A stretch of 64,000 nt of DNA from Draconibacterium mangrovi (GTDB taxonomy: Bacteria > Bacteroidota > Bacteroidia > Bacteroidales > Prolixibacteraceae). The notes beneath the pieces are model-generated. The model had not been told where the DNA came from, ran no database searches, and was given only the letters and a program-made list of their open reading frames with translations. Made by a program: the position numbers and the translations under genes. Every line of letters begins with the position of its first letter. Within the stretch, counting starts at the first letter, position 1. Shown one piece after another: positions 27,744 to 36,456 of the stretch. The stretch covers positions 1 through 64,000 of the forward strand of contig NZ_JAAAGB010000014.1 in the NCBI RefSeq assembly GCF_010586825.1, read 5' to 3'.

Positions 27744-29018
27744 TTAGCTGATCATATCAAAACCGGTAAACGGAACCAGAACCTCAGGGATTTTAATGCC
27801 TTCAGGTGTTTGGTTGTTTTCGAGCAAAGCCGCAACAATACGTGGTAATGCCAGCGCACTTCCGTTAAGCGTGTGCGCGATTTGTGGTTTTTTTACACCT
27901 TCTTCGCGGAAACGTAATTTTAAGCGGTTGGCCTGGAACGATTCGAAGTTGGATACCGAACTTACTTCCAGCCATTTTTCCTGCGCTGCCGAGAACACCT
28001 CAAAATCGTAGGTTAAGGCAGACGTAAAACTAATATCGCCACCACACAAACGAAGAATACGGTAAGGCAAACCCAATTTGGCGACCAAACCTTCAACATG
28101 CGCTACCATTCCATCCAAAATTTCGTATGATTTTTCGGGATGTGCAATTTGCACGATTTCTACTTTATCGAACTGGTGCAGGCGGTTCAAACCGCGAACA
28201 TCTTTACCGTACGAACCGGCTTCGCGACGGAAACAGGCACTGTAGGCAGTGTTTTTATAGGGCAGGTCTTTGGCATCCAAAATTACATCGCGGTAAATAT
28301 TGGTTACCGGAACTTCTGCTGTTGGAATAAGGTACAGGTTGTCTTCAGTAATGTGGTACATCTGGCCCTCTTTGTCGGGCAGCTGACCGGTTCCAAAACC
28401 CGATGCTTCGTTAACTGCCAGTGGCGGCTGAATTTCTTCGTAACCCGCTTTTGAAGCTTCGGCTAAAAAGAAATTGATAAGTGCGCGTTGCAGTTGAGCT
28501 CCTTTTCCGCGGTAAACGGGGAATCCTGCACCGGTAAGTTTTACACCCAACTCAAAATCGATCAGGTTGTATTTGGCTGCCAGATCCCAGTGAGGCAGTG
28601 CTTTTTCGTCCATTGCCGGAATCTCGCCAACTTGTTTTATCACCTCGTTGTCATCTTCTCCTTTTCCAGCAGGAACCGATTCATGAGGTAGGTTGGGCAG
28701 TTGAACCTGCAAATTGTAAACCTTTTCTTCGATGGCTGCAAAATCAGCATCAAAGTTTTTAATATTTTCTTTTAGCTCCGCAGTGCGTTCTTTTGCAGCG
28801 TTGGCTTCTTCGTGTTTGCCTTCGCGGAAAAGTAATCCAATTTCTTTCGAAATCTTATTCATTTCAGCTTTTGCCGAATCGGCATCGCCCTGCAGTTTGT
28901 TTTTCTGGGTGTAAAGATCTATAATGTTTGAAACAATCTCCGAAGCATCGAAATTCTTGCGTTTTAGTTTTTCTACTACTAACTCCGGATTGTCTTGAAT
29001 AAATTTTAAGTTGAGCAT
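27744..29018 (-). CDS. serS: Seryl-tRNA synthetase
   Basis: Class II synthetase charging serine onto tRNA-Ser and tRNA-Sec. The 424 residues comprise the N-terminal antiparallel coiled-coil arm (about 1-105) and the catalytic core with motif 2 (ACFRREAGSYGKDVRGLNRLHQF, split around residue 265) and motif 3 (NGSALALPRIVAALLENNQ near 390). All class II motifs are intact and length is typical. A -7 element lies 23 bases before the start codon. Confidence 0.98.
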   Translation of the reverse strand: MLNLKFIQDNPELVVEKLKRKNFDASEIVSNIIDLYTQKNKLQGDADSAKAEMNKISKEIGLLFREGKHEEANAAKERTAELKENIKNFDADFAAIEEKVYNLQVQLPNLPHESVPAGKGEDDNEVIKQVGEIPAMDEKALPHWDLAAKYNLIDFELGVKLTGAGFPVYRGKGAQLQRALINFFLAEASKAGYEEIQPPLAVNEASGFGTGQLPDKEGQMYHITEDNLYLIPTAEVPVTNIYRDVILDAKDLPYKNTAYSACFRREAGSYGKDVRGLNRLHQFDKVEIVQIAHPEKSYEILDGMVAHVEGLVAKLGLPYRILRLCGGDISFTSALTYDFEVFSAAQEKWLEVSSVSNFESFQANRLKLRFREEGVKKPQIAHTLNGSALALPRIVAALLENNQTPEGIKIPEVLVPFTGFDMIS

Positions 29019-29040
29019 GTCTTTTCCATTTATTAGGCTG

Positions 29041-29048
29041 CAAATTTA
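29041..29048 (-). promoter_or_regulatory. Putative -7 element for serS
   Basis: The minus strand reads TAAATTTG, an exact TAnnTTTG match, 22 bases before the serS ATG. No -33 TTG at the standard distance. Confidence 0.45.
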
Positions 29049-29200
29049 ATAAATGAATTGGCACTTTATGATTAAACCTATTTCTAATTTCCAATCTAAT
29101 AGCATAAGTTTAAAACCCTGATTGAGAAATAAACAAATTGCCTTAATTTTTTAGGTGTGTTCACGTAATCAGCTATTTTTATAAAACAAATAAAAAAATT

Positions 29201-30253
29201 ATGAGAAGACTATCTTTTTTCCTGTTAACAGTACTTGCATTAACAGGCTCTGTAAACGTTCTTTTTGCTCAACAAGAAAAACAAGAACGAAAAGGTATCC
29301 CCGGTATGGGAGGCCTGTTAATGCCACAAGAAATAAAACCTTGTGATAACAGCACCAGTATTGTGCTCGAAGATATTTCGGGTGCACCCAAAATGGTTAG
29401 GGAGGTTCCTGAAAATCTTGCGCTTACTGAAAATGTGATTTTTCACGAAACCAAAAGTTCTGACGGCGAGGCAATGTCTATGAAAATGGATATTGTGAGA
29501 CCGGCGAATGATCGAGACTATCCGTGCGTTATATTTCTTACCGGTGGTGGTTTTATGTTTGCTCCCAAAAACAGTAGTTTGTACAACCGCTGCGAAATTG
29601 CTAAAGCCGGATATGTTGTAGCAAGTATTGAATATCATGTGGCAAGCAACGGATTGTACAGCGATGCAGTAAAAGATACCAAAGCGGCTATTCGATTTAT
29701 GCGCGCCAATGCGCAAAAATATGGTATCAATCCGGATAAAGTGGCAGTTTGGGGAGAATCGGCAGGAGGTTATTTAACCGGAATGACCGGAACTACAAAT
29801 GGCGAAAAAGATTTTGAAGTGGGAGAGAACCTTGATCAAAGCAGCGATGCACAGGCCGCTATTGTGGTATTTGGATTAAGCGACCTGACAAAAATTGGTG
29901 CCGATTACGATAAAGAAGCCGAAGTGGCACACTTTACAAAAGAAGCACCTGAAGCCATGTTTGTGCATGGTAAAAACAGTGGTTTAACTATTCTGGATAA
30001 ACCTGAAATAGTTGCCAAATCAAATCCGATAAATTATGTGGACAAAAACGATCCGCCTTTTCTTTTAATTCATGGATCAGTTGATGCGCTGGTTTCTCCA
30101 AGCCAAAGCGTATTACTGCACAAGGCACTGCACAAAGCAGGTGTTGAATCTACCCGCTATGCTATAGTTGGAGCAAATCATGGCGGAGGTCATTTCTCCG
30201 ATCCGAAAGTGATTCAAATAATGGTTGATTTTTTGGATAAAACCCTAAAGTAG
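29201..30253 (+). CDS. Secreted alpha/beta hydrolase (esterase/lipase-like)
   Basis: A 350-residue protein with a signal peptide (about 1-23, ending LFAQ), thus periplasmic or exported. The alpha/beta-hydrolase core carries LTGGGF (about 113-118) where the relatives have HGGG, and the nucleophile elbow WGESAGG with Ser187. A DALVSPSQS acid region and a final GANHGGGHF histidine region complete a plausible triad. Replacement of the oxyanion-hole His by Thr is a small deviation from the HSL group. Its substrate is unknown; acetyl-xylan or other sugar-ester cleavage is a common role of such secreted Bacteroidota esterases but is only inference. Confidence 0.83.
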   Translation: MRRLSFFLLTVLALTGSVNVLFAQQEKQERKGIPGMGGLLMPQEIKPCDNSTSIVLEDISGAPKMVREVPENLALTENVIFHETKSSDGEAMSMKMDIVRPANDRDYPCVIFLTGGGFMFAPKNSSLYNRCEIAKAGYVVASIEYHVASNGLYSDAVKDTKAAIRFMRANAQKYGINPDKVAVWGESAGGYLTGMTGTTNGEKDFEVGENLDQSSDAQAAIVVFGLSDLTKIGADYDKEAEVAHFTKEAPEAMFVHGKNSGLTILDKPEIVAKSNPINYVDKNDPPFLLIHGSVDALVSPSQSVLLHKALHKAGVESTRYAIVGANHGGGHFSDPKVIQIMVDFLDKTLK

Positions 30254-30275
30254 AAACACGTTAATTCCCATAAAA

Positions 30276-30303
30276 AAACTCCTGCCGTTACCGACAGGAG
30301 TTT
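30276..30303. terminator. Terminator between esterase and rpmA
   Basis: AAACTCCTG (30276-30284) pairs with CAGGAGTTT (30295-30303). On the minus strand the stem is followed by a run of T (plus-strand A run 30272-30278), making it a good rpmA terminator; plus-strand T content is weaker. Confidence 0.75.
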
Positions 30304-30350
30304 CGTATTTCCTTTGAGGGAGGTTAAACCCTCTGGTTTATCAAATATTA

Positions 30351-30908
30351 TTAAGCTAAACCTTTAGCTTCTTCAATCCATGGTTGTGGATCTTTTGAAG
30401 CGTAGCGGCTTCCTGCAGCTTCAAGAACTTTCTGAATTGCTTCAACAGATGCTGCAGCAACTTCAGCGTAAGTTGTAAAACCACCTTCAACTAATACTTC
30501 AGCTAATTTTGGACCTACACCAGTTAATTTGGTAAGATCGTCGCCTGTAGCTTCAGCTTTAGGAGCTTCTTCTTTTACTTCTTCAACAACCGGAGCAGCT
30601 TCTTTTTTAGGAGCAGCTTTTGCAGGAGCTTCAGCAACTGCAACATCAGCATCAACAACCGGAGCTACTGAGACATATGAGCGGTTATTTCTTTTCTTTC
30701 TGAATACAACAGTTCCGTCGATCAATGCAAATAATGTATGGTCTTTACCAATACCTACATTGTCGCCAGGAAAATGTTGAGTACCACGCTGGCGAACTAA
30801 TATATTACCAGCTTTTGCAAACTGACCTCCGTAAATTTTTACTCCAAGTCGTTTACTTTCCGATTCGCGTCCGTTCTTCGAACTACCTACACCTTTTTTG
30901 TGAGCCAT
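30351..30908 (-). CDS. rpmA: Ribosomal protein L27 with C-terminal helix-hairpin-helix extension
   Basis: Residues 1-85 are an ordinary bacterial L27 ([36 protein letters not shown]), whose N terminus reaches the peptidyl-transferase centre. The family normally ends there. Here the frame continues without a break for another 100 residues: an Ala/Pro/Glu/Lys-rich linker (about 88-121) and a compact domain (about 122-185) with the helix-hairpin-helix motif [12 protein letters not shown] and a closing [19 protein letters not shown] similar HhH tail is known to me on L21 of flavobacteria; here L21 is short and L27 bears it. The start is 19 bases after rplU, one transcript. The tail's function is unknown, perhaps nucleic-acid or protein binding. 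Confidence 0.95.
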   Translation of the reverse strand: MAHKKGVGSSKNGRESESKRLGVKIYGGQFAKAGNILVRQRGTQHFPGDNVGIGKDHTLFALIDGTVVFRKKRNNRSYVSVAPVVDADVAVAEAPAKAAPKKEAAPVVEEVKEEAPKAEATGDDLTKLTGVGPKLAEVLVEGGFTTYAEVAAASVEAIQKVLEAAGSRYASKDPQPWIEEAKGLA

Positions 30909-30927
30909 GGTAAATTTCTTTTATTCG

Positions 30928-31239
30928 TTATCCAACTATGGTTTCTACTTGAATTTGAGTAAATTGCTGACGGTGACCATTCATTTTCTGATAACTCTTA
31001 CGACGTTTCTTTTTGAATACGATCACTTTTTCGCCTTTCACATGTTCCAGCACTTTGGCTGTTACTTTAGCACCTGCTACGGTTGGAGTTCCAACGGCTA
31101 CTTTACCGTCGTTGTCAACCAACAATACTTTATCGAAATCAACCGATGCACCTTCTTCTGCATCCAGGTGATGTACGAAAAGTTTCTTGTCTTTTTCTAC
31201 TTTGAATTGCTGTCCTGCAATTTCAACAATCGCGTACAT
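30928..31239 (-). CDS. rplU: Ribosomal protein L21
   Basis: A 103-residue L21 read from the ATG at 31239 ([14 protein letters not shown]); the in-frame codon at 31281 would add 14 unlikely residues from within the leader. The conserved KVEKDKKL and [18 protein letters not shown] segments are intact, and length equals the classical form without any extension. It is first in the rplU-rpmA operon, with a near-consensus promoter at 31326-31356 and a leader of roughly 80 bases that can fold. Confidence 0.97.
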   Translation of the reverse strand: MYAIVEIAGQQFKVEKDKKLFVHHLDAEEGASVDFDKVLLVDNDGKVAVGTPTVAGAKVTAKVLEHVKGEKVIVFKKKRRKSYQKMNGHRQQFTQIQVETIVG

Positions 31240-31320
31240 AATTTCACTTTTAATGTTTACACCGTCAGGCGGATATCGCAACGGATTTCACTTATTCTAG
31301 CCTGATCGATTCAAAATTCG
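31240..31320 (-). promoter_or_regulatory. Structured 5' leader of rplU-rpmA
   Basis: Between the predicted start site and the rplU ATG, the RNA can form a stem from TCAGGC (31305-31300) and GCCTGA (31270-31265) enclosing about 29 bases with a GATATCC segment. Ribosomal protein leaders of this kind are often autoregulatory, but I cannot assign it to a known leader family. Confidence 0.4.
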
Positions 31321-31325
31321 GACTG

Positions 31326-31356
31326 CAAAAGTAGTTATTTTTAGATAATTAGCAAA
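31326..31356 (-). promoter_or_regulatory. rplU-rpmA promoter
   Basis: On the minus strand TTTG (31356-31353), 19 bases, then TACTTTTG (31333-31326): an exact match in both sequence and spacing to the Bacteroidetes TTTG-N19-TAnnTTTG promoter. Confidence 0.8.
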
Positions 31357-31377
31357 TAAAAGCCAATAAATTGAGGA

Positions 31378-31563
31378 CTAATTTACAAGCTTTTCAATTA
31401 TCAGCAGAAAATCGACTTTCGCCGTGGCTCCCATGGGCCTGAAGATTGGCTTAACATTGGGTACAATCGACACCACTTCGCCGCGTATATTATTTAAAAA
31501 TTGCTCCAGCATTTGCTGATCTTCGTTCATGTTTATTTTTAGTTTATGCACTTTGTAATTCAT
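31378..31563 (-). CDS. Small conserved-looking protein, unknown function
   Basis: A 61-residue protein read from the ATG at 31563; the in-frame codon at 31584 would overlap the preceding gene. It has a charged amphipathic N-terminal half (MNYKVHKLKINMNEDQQMLEQFL) and a mostly beta second half with VSIVPNVKPIF, ending LLIIEKLVN, a size and pattern similar to DUF4177-like proteins. There is no signal or membrane segment. It begins 10 bases after the transglutaminase-like gene and is probably the last gene of the ECF sigma cluster. I do not recognise it with certainty. Confidence 0.65.
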   Translation of the reverse strand: MNYKVHKLKINMNEDQQMLEQFLNNIRGEVVSIVPNVKPIFRPMGATAKVDFLLIIEKLVN

Positions 31564-31573
31564 GGCAGTTGTT

Positions 31574-33595
31574 TTAAAGTTCAATTTGTTTTTTCAAATA
31601 AATATTAACGTACACGAGCATTCGAACAACTTCGTTGACTTCGTTTCTTTCAAACTCAACTTGGTTAGTTCCCGATTCATCTTTCCATAAACCAGATTCA
31701 GTATGTTCCGGTAGTTTTATGGTTTCATTTGATAATGGATTTATAAAAGCCAGAATTCCGTTTTCGTGAATCACTTTAAAATCGGCCCGGGCCTGTGCAA
31801 ACCAGTAATTCCCTACCAGTGGCCTGATTTCTTGAGGTACTTCGGCAGAAATGCTGTCTTGCTCAAATTTTTTACCCAACGTAATTAGCTGTTGCAATTT
31901 CATGGTTGCAATATTTCCGTAAATGTCGTTTTGGAAAGAAAAATTCAGCTGTCTGGTAACTGTTGGATAAAACACTCCATTTTCATCGGGCGGATTAAGA
32001 GCCAGTACCTGGGAGTTAGGAATGTCAACAGCCAGGCTTCCATCTTGAAACAAAATTTTAAAAATGCTGTTCCGTTCTTCAAACAAATAATTGCCTAGGT
32101 ATTTTTTGTATACATCGGGAACGGTATTGTCAATCGATCCGTTCTCTGTCTGATAATCCAGCAGTGTCATATTCTTCGGATTAAAGGATGCTTTTTCTCC
32201 CAGGCGGATATGTCCAGCATCTACAAAATCGTACTCATGCGCAGTAGCGTCAACGGGTACCCAGCCGGCATCGCCCATATAAACTTCGGTCCAGGCGTGT
32301 TGGTAAAAGCAACCTCCAGCATACGAAATGTACATGCAACCAATGGAAAGACGTGCCGGGATGCCAACTGCCCGGCAAAATGCGGTCAATAATCGCGAGT
32401 GGGAGCCGCATTCGCCTTCGCGTGTGTTATAAGTATTTATTGCTGATGTACCACCAGGAATGGCGCCCATAATATTTTCTCCAACCCATGTGCTGAGTTT
32501 TACTGTAGCTTCCCACGCATCTTTTGCATCTTGTGTAATTCGTTCCGCCTCTTTTATCAAAACGGGATGATCCGATTCAATCAGTCTTTCCGGTTCAAGG
32601 TATTTCGTTAATTTTTCATCTAAAAAATTGGGTGGAAAAGGTGGAGCATTTTCACCGGTATAATGCTGCAGCTGAACTTCAAATACACCTTCAATTAAAT
32701 TATTGCTTACAGTTCCTTCGAATTTCTGCCCTGCAAAATTAAGGCTCTCAGCGGTAATTATTTCACCCTCTGATTGTATGGCCGCTTCAATTCTCATTGA
32801 AGAAATGGCGTGAACATTCGCAATAACTTTACCAACTCGGGCAAAAAGCAAATTGTCGACATCAACAACTTGTATACTCTTTTTCAAGGATTCGTCGGCC
32901 AGGTAAATTAGACGGTTTGAGGTGCTTATTTTTAAAGCGTGACTGTTTTCGTTATCCAGCCAGAGTTTTGTACTAATGCCGGCTTGGTGATTGAATTCCG
33001 CTAATACTGTTGTATTATAAATGGCTCCTTTCAGTTCGAGTTGTTCTTCTCCAATCCGAGTGTAAGTTTTTCTTATAATCTCTCCATTCTGAACATCGAA
33101 AACTTTGTATTCTTTTTCTTTTGCTTCTCCCCGGATAAAGTCGGTCATCAAATGCGGATAAGAAAGAGTATTCTCCAGAATAACATCATCGGGCAACTGA
33201 ATTGCCCGTGGTTCGCCACCTTCTACGGAAGTAAAATACGCAACTCTATTATCAAAACTGGCACAAGAGTACACTTCTGCATTGGTTTTAAAACGCTGTT
33301 CAACCAAAACCGGAAGTTCGGTTTCGGGAGAAATTAAGGCAGACTCAGTAATAGTTAACTCCACATCTCCACCCAGGGCACGTTGTTTTACCAGTGCCTC
33401 AGTATTTACATTCAGTAATTTTTGGTCATCTTTTTCAATGGTAGTTATGGTCGACTCGGAATAGCCGCAAAGTACACCGCTGATTTCAACAGCGTAAGTC
33501 ATTTTTTTTGGCAGGTCTTTTAAGGTCTGCCCGGCCGCTGCTACCCATAAAAAAGTAGATAGCAATAGCCAGCTTCTGGTTTTTATTGTTTTCAT
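31574..33595 (-). CDS. Secreted transglutaminase-like protein
   Basis: A 673-residue protein with a signal peptide (about 1-22, ending AAAGQ). The transglutaminase-like core (about 355-465) has the full catalytic triad: Cys in GECGSHS (about 395), His in YQHAWTEVY (about 433) and Asp in WVPVDAT (about 448), the same arrangement as in bacterial peptide-cleaving or cross-linking members. The N-terminal 340 residues are beta-rich and of unknown fold, and the C-terminal 200 residues resemble a repeat beta domain (GNYLFEERN, GNYWFAQAR). It probably acts in the periplasm or at the surface. It lies in a run sigma factor, membrane protein, this gene, small protein. Function unknown. Confidence 0.85.
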   Translation of the reverse strand: MKTIKTRSWLLLSTFLWVAAAGQTLKDLPKKMTYAVEISGVLCGYSESTITTIEKDDQKLLNVNTEALVKQRALGGDVELTITESALISPETELPVLVEQRFKTNAEVYSCASFDNRVAYFTSVEGGEPRAIQLPDDVILENTLSYPHLMTDFIRGEAKEKEYKVFDVQNGEIIRKTYTRIGEEQLELKGAIYNTTVLAEFNHQAGISTKLWLDNENSHALKISTSNRLIYLADESLKKSIQVVDVDNLLFARVGKVIANVHAISSMRIEAAIQSEGEIITAESLNFAGQKFEGTVSNNLIEGVFEVQLQHYTGENAPPFPPNFLDEKLTKYLEPERLIESDHPVLIKEAERITQDAKDAWEATVKLSTWVGENIMGAIPGGTSAINTYNTREGECGSHSRLLTAFCRAVGIPARLSIGCMYISYAGGCFYQHAWTEVYMGDAGWVPVDATAHEYDFVDAGHIRLGEKASFNPKNMTLLDYQTENGSIDNTVPDVYKKYLGNYLFEERNSIFKILFQDGSLAVDIPNSQVLALNPPDENGVFYPTVTRQLNFSFQNDIYGNIATMKLQQLITLGKKFEQDSISAEVPQEIRPLVGNYWFAQARADFKVIHENGILAFINPLSNETIKLPEHTESGLWKDESGTNQVEFERNEVNEVVRMLVYVNIYLKKQIEL

Positions 33596-33646
33596 GGCAG
33601 TAAATTTTTGGTTGATGAACAGTTCTTTTGCTGTTCAATGATCGGT

Positions 33647-34387
33647 TTATTTCACGATAAAACCGATGTTTTTAAATACGATAATAAGCAATAAAATTCC
33701 GAGAACGAGGACCAGTGCCAGCAATATTTTGTTCGATCGGTCTCGTTTTCGTTGCAGCTCAATGTTTTCAGAAACCAGTTCCAGGTTTTTGTCATTCAGA
33801 TCGTTTAAACAGGTTTCGAGGTGTTTAATTTGGTATTTTACTTGGCCTTGATTTACCACGAAATTGAGGCCAATCCCAATAAGAATGAACGTTATGAATA
33901 CCACAATGTCTATCCCGTCGAGCGGGCGTACCTGACCGTAAACTATGTAGAAATAAACCAACGATCCGGCAATAAAGCCGAACAGGTAGGTGCTCGCCAC
34001 GGAAAGTAAAGTGGTAAAGAACTTTGTTTTCAGATAGATAAGCATTGAGGCCAGTTTGTTACGGGTTGTTTGTCCGTAGTCGGCCGCTTCTGAAAAGCGG
34101 TTCAGCAATTTGTTTTGCATAAAAATTAGTGGAATAAGTATTGCCACTCCTGCAACAGTAACCGCCATTATGTTAGCGGTGCCAAAATAAAGAACGAAAT
34201 CTACTGCCAAGGCACATACTGCCAGCGCTTTCAGCACGAGGTCGAAAATGATCATGGTCTTTATTTTTTTTGTAGTATCATTCGTGCGTCCCGAAATAAA
34301 TTGTTCGATGGACGAGCTTTCGTAATCCGAAGCTCCCAACAGGGTTTCTGCTTTGTTCCACATGTCTTTTAATTTTTTGTCGTTCAT
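33647..34387 (-). CDS. Membrane protein downstream of an ECF sigma factor (anti-sigma candidate)
   Basis: A 246-residue protein with a soluble N-terminal part (about 1-42, DKKLKDMWNKAETLLG), two pairs of hydrophobic helices (about 45-90 and 120-180), a coiled-coil segment (about 185-220) and a final helix (about 222-243). It starts only 5 bases after the sigma-factor stop. By position and topology it is a candidate anti-sigma factor, binding the sigma factor by its cytoplasmic N terminus, but no anti-sigma HxxxCxxC zinc motif is present, so the role is inference. Similar small proteins following ECF sigma genes are frequent in Bacteroidota. Confidence 0.75.
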   Translation of the reverse strand: MNDKKLKDMWNKAETLLGASDYESSSIEQFISGRTNDTTKKIKTMIIFDLVLKALAVCALAVDFVLYFGTANIMAVTVAGVAILIPLIFMQNKLLNRFSEAADYGQTTRNKLASMLIYLKTKFFTTLLSVASTYLFGFIAGSLVYFYIVYGQVRPLDGIDIVVFITFILIGIGLNFVVNQGQVKYQIKHLETCLNDLNDKNLELVSENIELQRKRDRSNKILLALVLVLGILLLIIVFKNIGFIVK

Positions 34388-34392
34388 GGCTT

Positions 34393-34890
34393 TTACTCTT
34401 GTGTGAAAATCATTTCTTCTAATTTTCGCTTAATCCGGACCAGTTTTACGCTTACGTTCGTTTTCGAGATTCCGAGTATCGATGCTATTTCTTCGTAACT
34501 TTTTTCGTCGAGCCAAAGCAGAATCAGCGCTTTGTCAATCTGGTTCAATTTTGAGATAGCCCGGTAGAGCAGTTGAATTTGTTCCTTCTCGTCAGAAGGT
34601 TCTGTTTCCATACGATCGTTGTCGAGCAGCTGTTCAAAATGAATATCCCTGTTCTTTTTTCGCACGTTGCTAATTGCTGTATTCAGCGCTACTCTGTACA
34701 TCCAGGTACTGAATTTTGCTTCCTCCCTGAAATTTGGATACGATCTCCACAGCTGCAGGCAGATTTCCTGAAAAAGGTCTTCACGGTCGGCCGGTCCATT
34801 GGTATAAACCATTGTTACTTTATGAATGATCGCCTGGTGTTTTTCGATCATTTCACTGAACTCCTTTTTCTTCGATCTCAGCACTTTCAT
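34393..34890 (-). CDS. ECF-type RNA polymerase sigma factor
   Basis: A 165-residue sigma-70-family factor; the ATG at 34890 is preferred, though an in-frame GTG lies at 34905. Region 2 (about 20-75) has DREDLFQEICLQLW and the KFSTWMYRVALNTAIS segment, and region 4 (about 105-160) has the helix-turn-helix SYEEIASILGISKTNVSVKL. No region 3 or 1.1 is present, as in all ECF factors. It heads the cluster 34890-31378 and very likely regulates it together with unknown other genes. It is encoded far from the SusC/SusD genes, so it is not the FecI-like partner of that pair. Confidence 0.93.
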   Translation of the reverse strand: MKVLRSKKKEFSEMIEKHQAIIHKVTMVYTNGPADREDLFQEICLQLWRSYPNFREEAKFSTWMYRVALNTAISNVRKKNRDIHFEQLLDNDRMETEPSDEKEQIQLLYRAISKLNQIDKALILLWLDEKSYEEIASILGISKTNVSVKLVRIKRKLEEMIFTQE

Positions 34891-34986
34891 CTTTTTTTCT
34901 TTCACCTTGTTGGTCGCTACGAAACAAGAAAAACTACATTCCTTTGAGAAAAAGTTTAGAACGCCGGGAAATTTTCAACTTATTTC

Positions 34987-35586
34987 TCAGCCAATAACTT
35001 CAATAACTTTGTATTGAATGAGATCTTCAACCAGGTCTTTGATTTCGGGCATGTGTTCCGGTTCAACTCCGGCTTTTACCCGAATCTCTTCAAGAGACAG
35101 ATGTTCACCATCAGGGAATGGCAAATTATAGAGGAACTTCCCCTGTGCAGTAGTAAGATTGATTTTCTTTTCAGACCGTTCGCGCCCTTTCCCAACCCAA
35201 ATGGCAAGGTTGCTAAAATACTGTCCGCTGCGGGCCATTGAAAAACGCACGCCGGCATTTCTTTTTTCACGTATTTTCGACTGCTCCAAATTACTGTCGC
35301 CGGAATTTCGTAATTCTTCCAGCAGGTCGATTTCAAATGCTATTTTTTGTTTTTCGAGGGTGTAACGGAAATACGGGCGTTTACGTTCTGTAACTTCTTT
35401 TCTCGAAAGGATTCCCAAGTCGGCCATGGCTTCCAGAAAATCCTGAACAGTTTGTATGTGCATGCTTAGTCGCGACGCAGCTTCCGATGCTGAAATGTCG
35501 CGGTAATTGTTCAAAAGCCTGAAAATATCTTTCGAATAGTTTTTCGATATGTATGTGCCAAATCTGGCAGCGTCTTCAAAGTTCAT
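34987..35586 (-). CDS. Winged-helix DNA-binding protein
   Basis: A 199-residue protein from the ATG at 35586, one base after the stop of the upstream gene; an in-frame TTG at 35604 would overlap it. The N-terminal region (about 1-85) has an ArsR-like winged-helix pattern: YSKDIFRLLNNYRDISASEAASRLSM, HIQTVQDFLEAMADLGIL, then a wing RKRPYFRYTL. The C-terminal half has a second possible helix-turn-helix module (LSLEEIRVKAGV). No ligand or metal site is visible. Tight coupling to the membrane protein gene suggests that the pair works together, but the regulated genes are unknown. Confidence 0.72.
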   Translation of the reverse strand: MNFEDAARFGTYISKNYSKDIFRLLNNYRDISASEAASRLSMHIQTVQDFLEAMADLGILSRKEVTERKRPYFRYTLEKQKIAFEIDLLEELRNSGDSNLEQSKIREKRNAGVRFSMARSGQYFSNLAIWVGKGRERSEKKINLTTAQGKFLYNLPFPDGEHLSLEEIRVKAGVEPEHMPEIKDLVEDLIQYKVIEVIG

Positions 35587-35587
35587 G

Positions 35588-36409
35588 TTATGAAAATATT
35601 CCAAGTTTAACCGAATTCAAACGGTCTAAAATTCTTACTTTATCGCCCCGCATGTAAAAATCGGCAAAGGTGATAAACAACTTTCCCATCGATTCGCAAA
35701 GGTGATCGAATGCCAGATCTTCTTTGTAATTGAGGTAATCTTTTCGCGAAATATGTACCGATACCTGTCCATCGAAATTGAAAGCGATCCAGGTTTTTTC
35801 AAGGTAATTGAAATTAGGATTGTACAACGCACCCCATTCGTGTCCATACTTAATCGGAACTATCACCACCCTGTTTTCTTCCTGATAGGTCATTCCAATC
35901 ATTATACGTCTCAGGTAGTTGGTGAAATCAATAATATCGTATTTCGAATAATCGACTACTCCTGCAGGTCTGGGCCGCTCTGTATATGATTCAGGGCCTT
36001 CGTCTACATCCCATGCTGCCAATTCCAGCACTTCACGCCCCCGGTAATTAAATCGTTTCGTTATCATTCCATAGATTAACCAAAACAACAAAAGATAAAA
36101 GAATACCAGAACAACTTTGAATTCATTGGGGAGCTGGGGGACCGGTGCATTTAGACTTCCAGGTACTTTCATCAATAACATTACCCCGCCTAACGATAGC
36201 AGGTAAAAAGCGCTCACCAGCATATAATAATTGCCTGTTTTATAAAACGACCAGAATCCGAATGCCAGTGAATAACAAAGAATCAGGATCCCCAGTGCTG
36301 TAAAAGCTACTCTGAGATCGAAAAAAATGAAACATAAGAAGAAGATTACAAGTGAGATGATAGCCGGAACCAATCCTTGTATGCCTCTGTCTGTTTTTAA
36401 CTTTCTCAT
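35588..36409 (-). CDS. Four-helix membrane protein with cytoplasmic tail, unknown function
   Basis: A 273-residue protein with hydrophobic helices at about 13-33, 35-55, 60-80 and 97-115, then a soluble C-terminal part of about 150 residues with a GHEWGALYNPNF segment and many acidic and aromatic residues. No known motif is seen. Its stop is one base from the start of the winged-helix gene, so both come from one transcript. A promoter with good spacing lies at 36457-36488. The family is not recognised. Confidence 0.7.
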   Translation of the reverse strand: MRKLKTDRGIQGLVPAIISLVIFFLCFIFFDLRVAFTALGILILCYSLAFGFWSFYKTGNYYMLVSAFYLLSLGGVMLLMKVPGSLNAPVPQLPNEFKVVLVFFYLLLFWLIYGMITKRFNYRGREVLELAAWDVDEGPESYTERPRPAGVVDYSKYDIIDFTNYLRRIMIGMTYQEENRVVIVPIKYGHEWGALYNPNFNYLEKTWIAFNFDGQVSVHISRKDYLNYKEDLAFDHLCESMGKLFITFADFYMRGDKVRILDRLNSVKLGIFS

Positions 36410-36456
36410 GGCTTGAATACTTTAGTTAATAAAAACTACAAAAAATATGAACTATA

